Assembly (NCBI GenBank): GCA_002338655.1 | Contig: DDIU01000007.1 | Coordinates: 1 to 60,937, forward strand | Reading direction: 5' to 3' | Origin: Flammeovirgaceae bacterium UBA1842 | Lineage (GTDB): Bacteria; Bacteroidota; Bacteroidia; Cytophagales; Cyclobacteriaceae | DNA: 60,937 bases | Shown here: one piece after another, positions 53,801-60,937 of the stretch | Position numbering within the stretch: the first letter of the stretch is position 1 | Layout of the letters: every line of letters begins with the position of its first letter | Made by a program: the position numbers and the translations under genes | Notes under the pieces: model-generated | The model's database searches: none | What the model saw: only the letters and a program-made list of their open reading frames with translations | What the model was told of the DNA's origin: nothing

Positions 53801-53980
53801 AACAGCAGCAATACCAAAGCCCATCATTTTCAGAAAGTCCCTTCTACTGCTTCCTCCACCTTCATTTTGATTTATTGGAAGAAAATCAGGGAACTCCTTC
53901 TCTGCGTTCTTGACAAATTCAGGATCATTAGATAATTGCTCAATACCTTTCCAGTATGTCTTTTTATTATCTTTCATCAT
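50885..53980 (-). CDS. actB: Alternative complex III subunit ActB, iron-sulfur protein
   Basis: The 1031-residue protein fuses a large molybdopterin-oxidoreductase-like domain without metal ligands (about 90-720) to a four-cluster ferredoxin domain. The cluster cysteines are in CTGCSACHIAC, CQHCNNAPCETVCP, CIGTRYCANNCP and CSLCVQRI/CASACPAD. The N-terminus has a twin-arginine motif (SRRDFLKMMGFG) followed directly by a lipobox (SLAAC), so it should be exported folded and lipid-anchored. It precedes actC and follows actA by 37 bases. Confidence 0.96.
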   Translation of the reverse strand: MMKDNKKTYWKGIEQLSNDPEFVKNAEKEFPDFLPINQNEGGGSSRRDFLKMMGFGIAAVSLAACEAPIRKAIPYVNKPVDVDPGVPNYYASTYVNGGDYCSIVVKTREGRPIKIEGNKLSKLTQGGVNAQVEASVLTLYDNERLRNPKAAGKDTDWNTLDKEVITKLGSIAAQGGQIRIVSNTILSPSTKQVIEDFKAKYPNTSHVTYDAISAYGMAKANEDSFGVRAIPSYDFSKADVIVSFAADFLGTWISPIEYTKQYSKTRKLGDGKKKMSRHYQFESNLSLTGSNADYRIPIKPSDEGKAVAALYNAVSAKTGGTSVAGAGKYANIDKAASDLVKASGKSIVVSGSNDPAIQTLINGINSMLSNYGSTIDLSRPVNYRQGDDAAMDKLVSDINGGTIAGLIFFNCNPVYDHRRGTELKAALSKVSLKVSTSARPDETASLVDYVAPDHHFLESWNDAEPVKGSYSLTQPAITPIFNTRQAQDTLLTWAGSEEEYYNYLRNYWRRHMSFTGSFDTFWDQTLYNGVLDTETETQSFEFAGDVNSAAALATAVKAADTELALYFKLGVGDGSQANNPWLQEMPDPVSKATWDNYLTVSQAWARDNKVTSFQGECNKAKVTVGGQSLILPILIQPGQAQGTVGLALGYGRTSAGKVANGVGVDAYPLLTSQNGATNLNVTSGVTVEVLDEKYHIAQTQTYQTVMDRDYVIQESTLSEYQKDAFAGRYHPQVSNWMEPSGQTSPGNISLWEGHEYKNHHWGMVIDLNSCTGCSACHIACQSENNIPVVGRQEVVNRRDMHWIRIDRYYSSKKGTTDYYEMIEATDNPEVTFQPMMCQHCNNAPCETVCPVAATTHSTEGLNQMTYNRCIGTRYCANNCPYKVRRFNWFKYHDNSQFEDINTSMNNDLGKMVLNPDVTVRSRGVMEKCSLCVQRIQYGKLEAKKEKRRPKDGEIEVACASACPADAIIFGDMKDKESRISKLLKIKDTKKADYIIETEIGEPRAYHVLEELGVKPNVTYLTKIRNKEQSEA

Positions 53981-54017
53981 GTTTTTTATATCGATGTATT
54001 CTTAGAATCTAATTTTA

Positions 54018-55268
54018 TTAATAGTGACATTTTGAGCACTCTAGGCCTCCAATGTCCTCAACTTTAAGTGCTGATTTGCTTTCCTCTTTATGAAGCTCTA
54101 CAAGATTGTCATAATATCCATTGTCTTTGGTGTTAACATCCGTTTGTCTATGACAATCTATACACCAACCCATTGTTAACAGTGACGCTTGTTTTACAAC
54201 ATCCATTTCCTCTATTGGCCCATGGCAGGTTTGGCATTCTATACCACCCACCACTACGTGTTGTGAGTGATTGAAATAGGCCAAATCCGGTAAGTTATGC
54301 ACTCTTATCCATTCAATAGGTTTATCATTTTCAATGGCCGCATATATTTTCTGAATTTCTGGTGATTCTGTTTTTATTGAACCGTGACAGTTCATACAAA
54401 TATTAGGTGAAGGGATATTTGCGTTTTTACTCTTGTTCACACCCGTGTGGCAATAATTACAATCTATTTCATATGTTCCTGCATGAATCTTATGAGAGAA
54501 CGCAATTGGCTGCTTTGGTGCGTAGTTCTTTTGAACACCCACTGCATACAGGTTATTAATAACGACCTTGAATGCTATGGCCACAAACAGGAAGGTGACA
54601 ATAAATATAAACGGTTTGCTCTTAACCAATAAATCAAAACTGAAAGTAGGATTGACTATTTCCCTATCGGCATCATCCAGATCATCACGCTGATTTAGAT
54701 ACTTGCGCAAAATGGTAGTAATAAGTACCAGTACCACTAAAATAAGCACCAATACGATAATCAGTCCAATCAGGATAGCGTCAATATAGATTGCAGGAAC
54801 ACCTGCATCGCCACTGGCGTTTGCATCACCACCACCTGTACTAACAACTGCTGCAACTGCCGGTCCCTTTTCCGTTTCCTGCTTTATATATCCAAGAATT
54901 GACAGAATCTGATCCCTACTAATGGAAGGGAAGTGCGTCATCTGGGTCTTATTATATTCATCATATAATGCCACTGCATATGGATCTCCACTGGCAATAA
55001 CTTTTGAAGAATTATGGACGAAATTTACAATCCAATCAATTGATGGAGCTACATTATAGACCTCCTTCAAAGCAGGGCCTACTAATTTATCGTGAACCCT
55101 ATGACAGGTCTTACAGTTGCTATCAAATATAGCTTGCCCTTCACTTATCCGGGCTGCATCTGTTGGTATTTCATCAGCAGGTGCTAGCGCTAGCGTGTTG
55201 GAAATGTAGAAACATCCAAAGAGTGTGAAGGAAAGAAAAACGCGAGTTAGTAATCTTTTTTGCGTCAT
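54018..55268 (-). CDS. actA: Alternative complex III subunit ActA, multiheme cytochrome c
   Basis: The 416-residue protein has a signal peptide and a monoheme cytochrome c domain with CKTCH at 52-56. Two membrane helices follow (about 163-187 and 214-236), then a C-terminal domain with five more CxxCH sites: CNYCH, CMNCH, CQTCH, CIDCH and CSKCH. The last site ends one residue before the stop. So six heme c sites are seen. The classical ActA carries five; the sixth is in the N-terminal domain, which I regard as an added domain or a lineage feature. It is the first gene of the act operon and has its own promoter at 55325-55355. Confidence 0.95.
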   Translation of the reverse strand: MTQKRLLTRVFLSFTLFGCFYISNTLALAPADEIPTDAARISEGQAIFDSNCKTCHRVHDKLVGPALKEVYNVAPSIDWIVNFVHNSSKVIASGDPYAVALYDEYNKTQMTHFPSISRDQILSILGYIKQETEKGPAVAAVVSTGGGDANASGDAGVPAIYIDAILIGLIIVLVLILVVLVLITTILRKYLNQRDDLDDADREIVNPTFSFDLLVKSKPFIFIVTFLFVAIAFKVVINNLYAVGVQKNYAPKQPIAFSHKIHAGTYEIDCNYCHTGVNKSKNANIPSPNICMNCHGSIKTESPEIQKIYAAIENDKPIEWIRVHNLPDLAYFNHSQHVVVGGIECQTCHGPIEEMDVVKQASLLTMGWCIDCHRQTDVNTKDNGYYDNLVELHKEESKSALKVEDIGGLECSKCHY

Positions 55269-55545
55269 ATTAATGTGTAGTTTTTAAAACAGCAAATGCA
55301 ATAGTGCATTCTTTTAACCCGGCACAAATCTAATATCGGATTACTTTATTTCAAACATATTTCAAGTACCTTTTAAGTGGTCTGACAACAAAAAGTGATT
55401 AGACTACGTAGTACGATCTTAAAATAGCTTTATTTCAATGAAAATAGCTATTCTGGATTATAATTTAGAATATTTATAAATAATAATTCGGTGTATAATA
55501 CCTCATTTTAACACTTTTTATACTTGCAAATGATGGTGCTATTTA
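55269..55545. other. Intergenic region upstream of actA
   Basis: No gene was found in these 277 bases, which are AT-rich. The left part holds the act promoter. The right part contains a short direct repeat AAAATAGCT (55422-55430 and 55440-55448) of unknown meaning. No clear terminator for the outer-membrane gene that ends at 55546 was seen. Confidence 0.5.
55325..55355 (-). promoter_or_regulatory. Predicted promoter of the act-oxidase operon
   Basis: On the minus strand TTTG (55352-55355), a 19-base spacer and TAGATTTG (55325-55332) match the Bacteroidota consensus TTTG / TAnnTTTG at every defined position. The predicted start is near 55318, giving an untranslated leader of about 50 bases before actA. 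Confidence 0.75.
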
Positions 55546-57495
55546 TTATTCAAAACTGATTACCTGTGGTCTATCAACCCTGAAGTCAGGAATGCTCAAA
55601 ACATTCTGTCCAGAAAAATCGGCATTAAAGGGATCAATACCATCTGGCGTTTTGGGATACCATGCCAGTCGAATTTGGATTGTATTAAAGGCTAAATTTT
55701 CGTTCCTAAATCGGAATCCTATACCATATCCTTGATAAAGGGTATTCTTTAGCAATTTGGAATTTTTGTCATTAATAAAAGCGAGGTCGGCAAACCCAAA
55801 AACTGCCAATCGAAAACCTGCAACATAGAATGGTGTGAAAGCCACCGTTTCCGATCTAAATGTAAGCTTTTTCGTTCCTCTTAAAAATGTGTCGGTTAAG
55901 CCTCTTATTCCATCGGAGTTATTGATATTAATAAATTCATCTCCAAACCGTCTGATTCCAAGGACATAACGCAAATTAAAGAATTGCCTGAAATTTGTTT
56001 TTCCCACCCGATACAGATAACTAAAATAGGACAGCTCAGGTCTAATCACCGTTTGCTCCATACGCTGTGCTTCAATAAATCCACCTATACTTAAGGAGGG
56101 CCTCAAATACCCTATACGTTTTACATAATCACCCATTGAAATAATGGAACCGACATAGGTACGGTCAACAAACTCATTGTTGTCCCGTCCGATAGTAAAC
56201 TCTAGCAAATAGCCAATAGGGATATCCTCTGTCCTACCATACCCAACAATTAAACTGCTACGCTCAAACCTACGCTTAGTAACTCCAAACGATAACAATT
56301 TTAGATTACTATCGAAGTAGGACTGATTGGTATCACTCCTTACTATAGGTCTGTCCAAGTACCTTCTCCTATCAAACCTAAATGCTGTCTGGAAATTGGT
56401 ACGCCCACTTTCAGACTCATCTATTAGAAATGAGCGGCCTAACCAAATATCTTGAAAATTGTACTTTGCTATAAACGTTATGGTCGTGTCCCTATAAATT
56501 CTCGACTGCTGGTGCTTTTCCTGAGCTAATTCAACCCCGCCAGCATATTTAATGTCCGGGGTGATGAAGTTTCTGTAAAACTTAATGCCTTTTCTATCAA
56601 AGGGCTCGGAACGGGCATAGGTAAGTTCACCGGTAATAAAAGTACTTTTTATGTTGTTTACCGTATAAGTACCCCCATAGCCAATTTTAGGAGTTGTTTG
56701 AGCTGAATAAAGAAATTCGTTCTTTAATTGTTGACCCAGACCTAGAAAGTTTTTATCGGTAATTTCTATATTAAAATTATCTACATCTTTATACCTAAAG
56801 CCCCCTGATATGCTCCAAATTTCCCTGACTACCACAATAACATCTACCTCTTTTGTGCCTTTTTTGGGCATTATATAAATACGGGCATCTTTAATGTAGG
56901 GCTGTGTTCTAAGTATCCGTTCACTATCTTTTAGTTTTTCAGGATCAACCTTATCGCCCGGCTTAAAAAACAAAACCGCCTTTATAATTTCGTTACGGGT
57001 ATTGATTTGGATGTCATTTGCCTTTTTGAGTATCCATTTGTTAGTATAAAGGGTGGTATCTGTTATCCTTGTGCCAAAGGGTTCTAATTTTGTGAGCTTA
57101 ATTTTTCCAATGGTCCTTCCTTCATATTTACCGAAATTATCAGTGGCTACGGTTACAGCTTGAACAGGTACTTTCGTTTTGTTCACATCATTAAATAGGA
57201 GGTTGTAAAGCTCTTTAGTAACCCTGCGCTTTGATAATTTATCACGGAGTTTCTGATAAAACTCCTCACTACGTCCCTCCCGGTCTTTCTTGAGACGGCC
57301 AGCCACAGAATCTGGTAAATAAAAAATGGTGTCCTTTTGGATATAAATAGCAGAATCGCCCAATATCAAAAAACTCCGCCCTTTAACATGGACACTGTCC
57401 ATACCGCTCTGCTTCAATTTTTTTTGTGCATTGGCACAAATTATTATAGAAAGAAACAACCAACAAAAGGCAAATATTTTTTTCAAACAGCTCAA
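55546..57495 (-). CDS. BamA-like outer-membrane protein (Omp85-type)
   Basis: The 649-residue protein starts at a TTG (57495, or a second TTG at 57486 giving MKKIFAFCWLFL); no ATG precedes the signal peptide. The N-terminal 100 residues are unusual. A POTRA-like domain follows at about 135-225 (IRTQPYIKDARIYIMPKKG, VDVIVVVREIWSISGGFR). The C-terminal beta-barrel has FNIEITDKNFLGLGQQLKNEF, an Omp85-like strand. It is probably not BamA itself, being short with one or two POTRA units. It may be a transporter or assembly factor for the outer membrane. Confidence 0.82.
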   Translation of the reverse strand: MSCLKKIFAFCWLFLSIIICANAQKKLKQSGMDSVHVKGRSFLILGDSAIYIQKDTIFYLPDSVAGRLKKDREGRSEEFYQKLRDKLSKRRVTKELYNLLFNDVNKTKVPVQAVTVATDNFGKYEGRTIGKIKLTKLEPFGTRITDTTLYTNKWILKKANDIQINTRNEIIKAVLFFKPGDKVDPEKLKDSERILRTQPYIKDARIYIMPKKGTKEVDVIVVVREIWSISGGFRYKDVDNFNIEITDKNFLGLGQQLKNEFLYSAQTTPKIGYGGTYTVNNIKSTFITGELTYARSEPFDRKGIKFYRNFITPDIKYAGGVELAQEKHQQSRIYRDTTITFIAKYNFQDIWLGRSFLIDESESGRTNFQTAFRFDRRRYLDRPIVRSDTNQSYFDSNLKLLSFGVTKRRFERSSLIVGYGRTEDIPIGYLLEFTIGRDNNEFVDRTYVGSIISMGDYVKRIGYLRPSLSIGGFIEAQRMEQTVIRPELSYFSYLYRVGKTNFRQFFNLRYVLGIRRFGDEFININNSDGIRGLTDTFLRGTKKLTFRSETVAFTPFYVAGFRLAVFGFADLAFINDKNSKLLKNTLYQGYGIGFRFRNENLAFNTIQIRLAWYPKTPDGIDPFNADFSGQNVLSIPDFRVDRPQVISFE

Positions 57496-57512
57496 AATCT
57501 ATGAATACAAAT

Positions 57513-57550
57513 GTCTCAAAAGGTTACTGGTAAGGGGTAGCTTTTGAGAC
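57513..57550 (-). terminator. Hairpin between the methyltransferase and the BamA-like gene
   Basis: Perfect 10-base arms (GTCTCAAAAG and CTTTTGAGAC) enclose an 18-base loop. It lies after the stop of the leftward methyltransferase gene (57595) and before the BamA-like gene. On the minus strand ATTTGTATT follows. It is a moderate terminator candidate. Confidence 0.45.
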
Positions 57551-57594
57551 AATTACTAAAACTACAAAATTGAAGTTGAAAATTATTTTCCTAA

Positions 57595-58176
57595 TTACTT
57601 TTTTGAAAGTTTGATAAATAATTCTCTCCCAAACCTAGGTACAATTGAATTATAACAACGTTCGAACACGTCAAAATTGAATAAGGGTTCAAATAATTTT
57701 TTATATGTTTTTTCATTACCTCCAAAAGGTGGGCCGTCATGGTCGAAAGTGGTATCAAACAATAGGCCTACTAAATGTCCTTTGTCCTTTAATAACTTAT
57801 GCATTTGACTGATATAATTAGGACGCTCTGTAGGAGGAAGCGAACAAAAGAAAGTTTGCTCAATAATCAAGTCAAATTGATCGTTGAGTTGGAAAAAGTC
57901 CATATTAATAATATGATCGGCTGGGAATGTAGGGTATTGTTTTGCAAAATTGACTAACGGTATGGTTGAAATATCAATGATAAAGACATTAACAAAACCC
58001 TGTTTATGTAAGTAGGCGGCTTCATGCGCATTGCCGCAGCCAGGAATCAGGATTTTAATTGTCTTATCCGAGAGTTGATCAACATACTCTTTAATAGGAG
58101 TAGTGATATCGCCCACATCCCATTGGGTAGCGTGATTGATGTACCTTGCTGTCCAATATTCCTCATCAAATTCCAT
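57595..58176 (-). CDS. SAM-dependent methyltransferase, TPMT-like
   Basis: The 193-residue protein has the opening YWTARYINHATQWDVG and the motif I region ILIPGCGNAHEAAYL of the thiopurine S-methyltransferase (TPMT) family. Its later segment FDLIIEQTFFCSLPP is typical. In bacteria such enzymes methylate thiols, halides or metalloids; the substrate here is unknown. It is divergent from the coiled-coil protein. Confidence 0.9.
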   Translation of the reverse strand: MEFDEEYWTARYINHATQWDVGDITTPIKEYVDQLSDKTIKILIPGCGNAHEAAYLHKQGFVNVFIIDISTIPLVNFAKQYPTFPADHIINMDFFQLNDQFDLIIEQTFFCSLPPTERPNYISQMHKLLKDKGHLVGLLFDTTFDHDGPPFGGNEKTYKKLFEPLFNFDVFERCYNSIVPRFGRELFIKLSKK

Positions 58177-58279
58177 AATATTCTTTCAGATAACTTAATT
58201 CTCGATACAAATGAACCTCATTCCATTGAATAGTATTAAATAAACAATATTTTTGTCTAATAATGTCAAAACCCAATCG

Positions 58280-59218
58280 ATGAGCGAATTAAAAAACGAA
58301 CCTGCAAACACCAATCCGGTCCCAGAGAAAAATAAAAGCAATAAGACAACAGTAATAGTTATAGTACTCGCCTTGGTGGTTATAGCTCAGGCCATTAAAA
58401 TCTATGTTGACCATAAAGATAGTGTAGAAACAGAAACCCAGTTAATGAACACGGAGGAAGACCTTGCTTCTACAATGCAAAAGCTGACCGATATAAGTAA
58501 AGAGTTGGATCAGAAAATAGTGGAAATAGAAAAATTAGGTGGTGATATTACCGAACTGGAAAAAGCAAAGGCCGATGTGGAAGCTGAATTGTCGCGTACT
58601 AAGAGAAGGGATAGGCAAGCCATTTCAGACTTAAAGGATAAAGTGGACGGTTTTCAGGAATTGTTAAAGATTAAGGATGAAGAAATAATAAAGCTCAAAG
58701 AAGTAAATAAAGTGTTGTTAACTGAAAACACCACCTTAAAGACACAAACCAATGAGTTATCCGATTCACTGAACCAGATGAATCTTTCCAAAGAAGTGCT
58801 GGCCGGAAAAGTAGCCTTGGCTTCGCAGCTTAAGGTGGAGAATGTGAAAATATTAGCTGTCAATGAAAGGGGCCGTGAACGGGAGATGCCTGCCAAGAGT
58901 AAGCAGATAGATAAAATCAAAGTGAGCTTTAATCTTGCTGAAAATAATGTTGCCCCAATTGAAGGGAAAAATATCTTGATTAGAATAGTAGATGATAAAG
59001 GTCAGGTGATCTTCGATGTAGCTAAAGGGTCGGGTACATTTATGTATAATGACAAAGAAGAATTTTATACTGCCAATCAGGAGATATTGTTCGATAACAG
59101 CAAGCAATTGCTCACCTTTGAATACAGTAAGGGTTCTGCTTACTCACCTGGCCTATACCTGCTGGAAGTCTACACCGAAGGTTATAAAATGGGAAGCACG
59201 CAATTTGAAGTTAAATAA
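58280..59218 (+). CDS. Membrane-anchored coiled-coil protein of unknown function
   Basis: The ATG at 58280 (312 residues) is preferred; an in-frame TTG at 58253 would add nine residues. One membrane helix lies at about 22-42 (TTVIVIVLALVVIAQ), then a long coiled coil from about 48 to 180, rich in Glu, Lys and Leu. The C-terminal 120 residues look like a beta-domain (KVSFNLAENNVAP ... LLEVYTEGYKMG). The layout suggests a periplasmic spacer with a globular tip. No family recognised. The gene ends 3 bases from the convergent DUF547 gene. Confidence 0.8.
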   Translation: MSELKNEPANTNPVPEKNKSNKTTVIVIVLALVVIAQAIKIYVDHKDSVETETQLMNTEEDLASTMQKLTDISKELDQKIVEIEKLGGDITELEKAKADVEAELSRTKRRDRQAISDLKDKVDGFQELLKIKDEEIIKLKEVNKVLLTENTTLKTQTNELSDSLNQMNLSKEVLAGKVALASQLKVENVKILAVNERGREREMPAKSKQIDKIKVSFNLAENNVAPIEGKNILIRIVDDKGQVIFDVAKGSGTFMYNDKEEFYTANQEILFDNSKQLLTFEYSKGSAYSPGLYLLEVYTEGYKMGSTQFEVK

Positions 59219-59221
59219 TGA

Positions 59222-59986
59222 TTATTTCGTGTCGTTAAGACTCCAATCATAATCCATATAATCTATTTCAGCGTCTTTATTGATCTTCACCTTAGAATAC
59301 TGATTCAAATAGTCAATCAGGCTCCCTTTCTTAGTGAAGTCTTTGGTGAACCAGCTGAAGATTTTTGAGATTTCTATTTTGTTGGGTGAAATCACATTTC
59401 TGTCTTTGTCATTGATAAACTGAACCGCTTGTTCATTGAGCTGTTGGTCAATTTTTTGTGGAAAGAACGCCTCTGCCCTGAGAGGCGGGCAAGAGTAAGA
59501 GGCACAATTGATTGCAAAATGAATACGGGGTTCGTTGAACTCCTTTCTTAATATACTATGCTCGATTTCGTCCAAATTGGTAGGCACCCCTCCTATTTCG
59601 AAGAATTTTTTATGCCATACAGTATTTACCAATGGCACATATAATGTAGGGTGCAAGTCGCGAATACTGCTAACCGGGTAATTGTCAATGATCAATTTTA
59701 AAGTAAAGGCATTATAGGTATTGATCCAATATGCCAGCTGTTCATTCGGACTCCACGTATCCTTATTTGGAGGATTCTGGCTCAGTAAATCGAGGTATTT
59801 CTGAAGCTCCTTGCTATCACCTTTCAACCCTTCATAGTCAATAAAAGCCCCTTTAACATACTTCTTCAATAGGCCGTCATAAATTGCATGGGAAGGGGGA
59901 GTGTCTGCTACTTTTCTGCTTTTAACATCAGCAGTACAACTTAGAACGAAAATTAAAAATAGGCTAGTTAGTGCAACGGGTTTCAT
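59222..59986 (-). CDS. DUF547 family secreted protein
   Basis: The 254-residue protein has a signal peptide with a Cys at 17 (FVLSC), which fits a lipobox. The DUF547 domain follows, with EQLAYWINTYNAFTLKLI, the VNTVWHKKFF strand and HFAINCASYSCPPL. Function is unknown; the conserved His and Cys residues could form an active site. It is encoded 72 bases after the glycosyltransferase and is probably transcribed with it or from its own start. Confidence 0.88.
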   Translation of the reverse strand: MKPVALTSLFLIFVLSCTADVKSRKVADTPPSHAIYDGLLKKYVKGAFIDYEGLKGDSKELQKYLDLLSQNPPNKDTWSPNEQLAYWINTYNAFTLKLIIDNYPVSSIRDLHPTLYVPLVNTVWHKKFFEIGGVPTNLDEIEHSILRKEFNEPRIHFAINCASYSCPPLRAEAFFPQKIDQQLNEQAVQFINDKDRNVISPNKIEISKIFSWFTKDFTKKGSLIDYLNQYSKVKINKDAEIDYMDYDWSLNDTK

Positions 59987-60044
59987 CTTTATATTTTTTT
60001 ACCTCTAAGAAAGTTAAACGGCCTACAGTTTTATTGGATGTTGT

Positions 60045-60058
60045 CATTTGGCCAAATG
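60045..60058. repeat. Perfect 14-base palindrome after the glycosyltransferase gene
   Basis: CATTTGGCCAAATG lies directly after the stop codon (60059-60061) of the leftward glycosyltransferase and before the DUF547 start. It is too short and without a loop for a terminator. It could be a binding site in the DUF547 upstream region. Confidence 0.4.
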
Positions 60059-60772
60059 TCATGAACATGACTTTGAAGGTTTCATCACCCTTTCCTTTAA
60101 AAAATTTAGCATCCTCTCTTGAGATGCTCCAATAGCATATAAATAAAAAACATACGCATAAATAAGTTGAAGTCTCACTGCTCCGTTTTTCCGATAATCG
60201 CGTGCGGATGTGATCGCATTCTTTTTAATAATGGTGAAATTTGTCTCCTTCTTTAACCTTCCTATAAATTCGTACTCTTCCATAAGTGACATTTCAGTTT
60301 TGAAACCTCCCAATTTATGAAACAGGCTATTACAGACAAATAAGGTCTGCCCCCCTCCCCTACAAAACCAAAAGGGCAACTTTGAAAAGAAGTTACAAAA
60401 GCGTAAAAAAGGATGATTCCAATCAAATATAGAAGTGAAACATCCCGCACGATTATCATCTCCATATTTTTCAACAATTAAATTGTCAAATCCTTTGGGG
60501 GGTCTAGTATCCGCATGAACAAAATATAAAATATCTCCAGTGGCCATGGAAGCCGCTTCATTCATCTGGATGGCACGGCCTTTTTCAGTTGATTCAATAA
60601 GTCGGACATAACTTCTCTTTGCTTCGTTGACCGTATTATCCTCACTTCCACCATCCACAACAATTATTTCATGAATATGGCCATTGTTACTATTGTGTAT
60701 TTCATCAACCAGTTTGCCTATTCTGCCCTGTTCGTTATACGTTGGAATGATTACACTTATTTTCATTGACAT
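60059..60772 (-). CDS. Family 2 glycosyltransferase (TIGR04283-like)
   Basis: The 237-residue GT-A enzyme has ISVIIPTYNEQGRI, the acidic VVDGGSEDNT pair, and FVHADTRPP with the metal-binding DxD-like Asp. A C-terminal helix-rich part (about 195-237) includes a hydrophobic segment. Members of this group are often found with radical-SAM and arsenosugar-like genes, but no such neighbours are seen here. A second ATG two codons later (60766) is also possible. Confidence 0.9.
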   Translation of the reverse strand: MSMKISVIIPTYNEQGRIGKLVDEIHNSNNGHIHEIIVVDGGSEDNTVNEAKRSYVRLIESTEKGRAIQMNEAASMATGDILYFVHADTRPPKGFDNLIVEKYGDDNRAGCFTSIFDWNHPFLRFCNFFSKLPFWFCRGGGQTLFVCNSLFHKLGGFKTEMSLMEEYEFIGRLKKETNFTIIKKNAITSARDYRKNGAVRLQLIYAYVFYLYAIGASQERMLNFLKERVMKPSKSCS

Positions 60773-60824
60773 TATTTACGAATTTTCCGCTTTCACTGGA
60801 TTCAATTTATTCCGCAGACATTAT

Positions 60825-60854
60825 TTTGTTTAAAAAACATTTAGTTTATCTTTG
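60825..60854 (+). promoter_or_regulatory. Predicted promoter of rpsF
   Basis: TTTG (60825-60828), an 18-base spacer and TATCTTTG (60847-60854) match the Bacteroidota vegetative promoter exactly. The leader to the rpsF ATG is about 27 bases. The strength fits a ribosomal protein operon. Confidence 0.8.
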
Positions 60855-60887
60855 CAATCCGAAAAATTAACAACTAATAAATTAATT

Positions 60888-60937
60888 ATGAACAATTACG
60901 AGACGGTATTCATTTTAAATCCCGTTTTATCTGAAGA
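60888..60937 (+). CDS. rpsF: 30S ribosomal protein S6, start only
   Basis: Only 16 codons are present (MNNYETVFILNPVLSE), cut off by the window edge. The opening matches ribosomal protein S6, which normally begins with a Tyr-Glu segment and a strand of this kind. The usual neighbours rpsR and rplI would lie beyond the edge. Confidence 0.85.
   Translation, partial: MNNYETVFILNPVLSE

Noticed and set aside
59210..59226. AAATAAT-G-ATTATTT dyad between convergent genes as a terminator
   Set aside because: The stem is AT-only with a one-base centre and cannot form a stable hairpin.

Overview
The window looks like a chromosomal segment of a marine-type Bacteroidota, most likely Cytophagales. The evidence is an AT-rich sequence, many signal-peptide lipoproteins, TPR-linked sensor kinases, promoters of the Bacteroidota TTTG / TAnnTTTG type, the long form of IspG, and an alternative complex III (Act) operon joined to an aa3 oxidase operon. 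Almost every base is coding. No rRNA, tRNA, CRISPR array, insertion sequence or prophage was seen. The genus assignment is inference.

Region 1 (147-7696) and region 2 (19245-24226) are two copies of one module. Each has a leftward operon of secreted proteins and lipoproteins, divergent from a rightward pair made of a TPR sensor histidine kinase and a NarL/LuxR-type response regulator. Three of the secreted proteins have a clear paralogue in the other copy. Four near-identical palindromes (TACCNA-N4-TNGGTA) lie in front of the kinase and regulator genes of both copies. The divergent promoters have matching geometry, so the regulators probably control their own genes and the secreted-protein operons through one shared operator. 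This is the most interesting system in the window.

Between the two copies (7777-18960) lie a membrane protein, a cupin/NUDIX/TPR operon, a SIMPL protein, a BNR-type lipoprotein with a CDCC motif, a PadR regulator coupled to an FtsX/MacB-type permease, a NYN (LabA-like) protein, and a TPR sensor that ends after its histidine helix with no ATPase domain.

From 24250 to 38432 there are a YjbR-like protein, a DUF6728-like protein, ispG, a type II restriction-modification pair (BglII-like nuclease and 5-cytosine methyltransferase), an SDR oxidoreductase, an MlaE/MlaF-type ABC pair, a very large outer-membrane protein and an NtrY-like kinase coupled to it.

From 55268 leftwards to 38493 runs the respiratory cluster: actA-actB-actC-actD-actE-actF, then cytochrome oxidase subunits II and I, heme A synthase, heme O synthase, two subunit III proteins and subunit IV. 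An intrinsic terminator-like hairpin follows, then a degenerate SCO-like protein, DUF420, a small membrane protein and DUF983. Electrons would pass from menaquinol through the Act complex to the aa3 oxidase. A consensus promoter lies in front of actA.

The right end holds a BamA-like outer-membrane protein, a TPMT-like methyltransferase, a coiled-coil membrane protein, a DUF547 protein, a family 2 glycosyltransferase, and the start of rpsF with a textbook Bacteroidota promoter.
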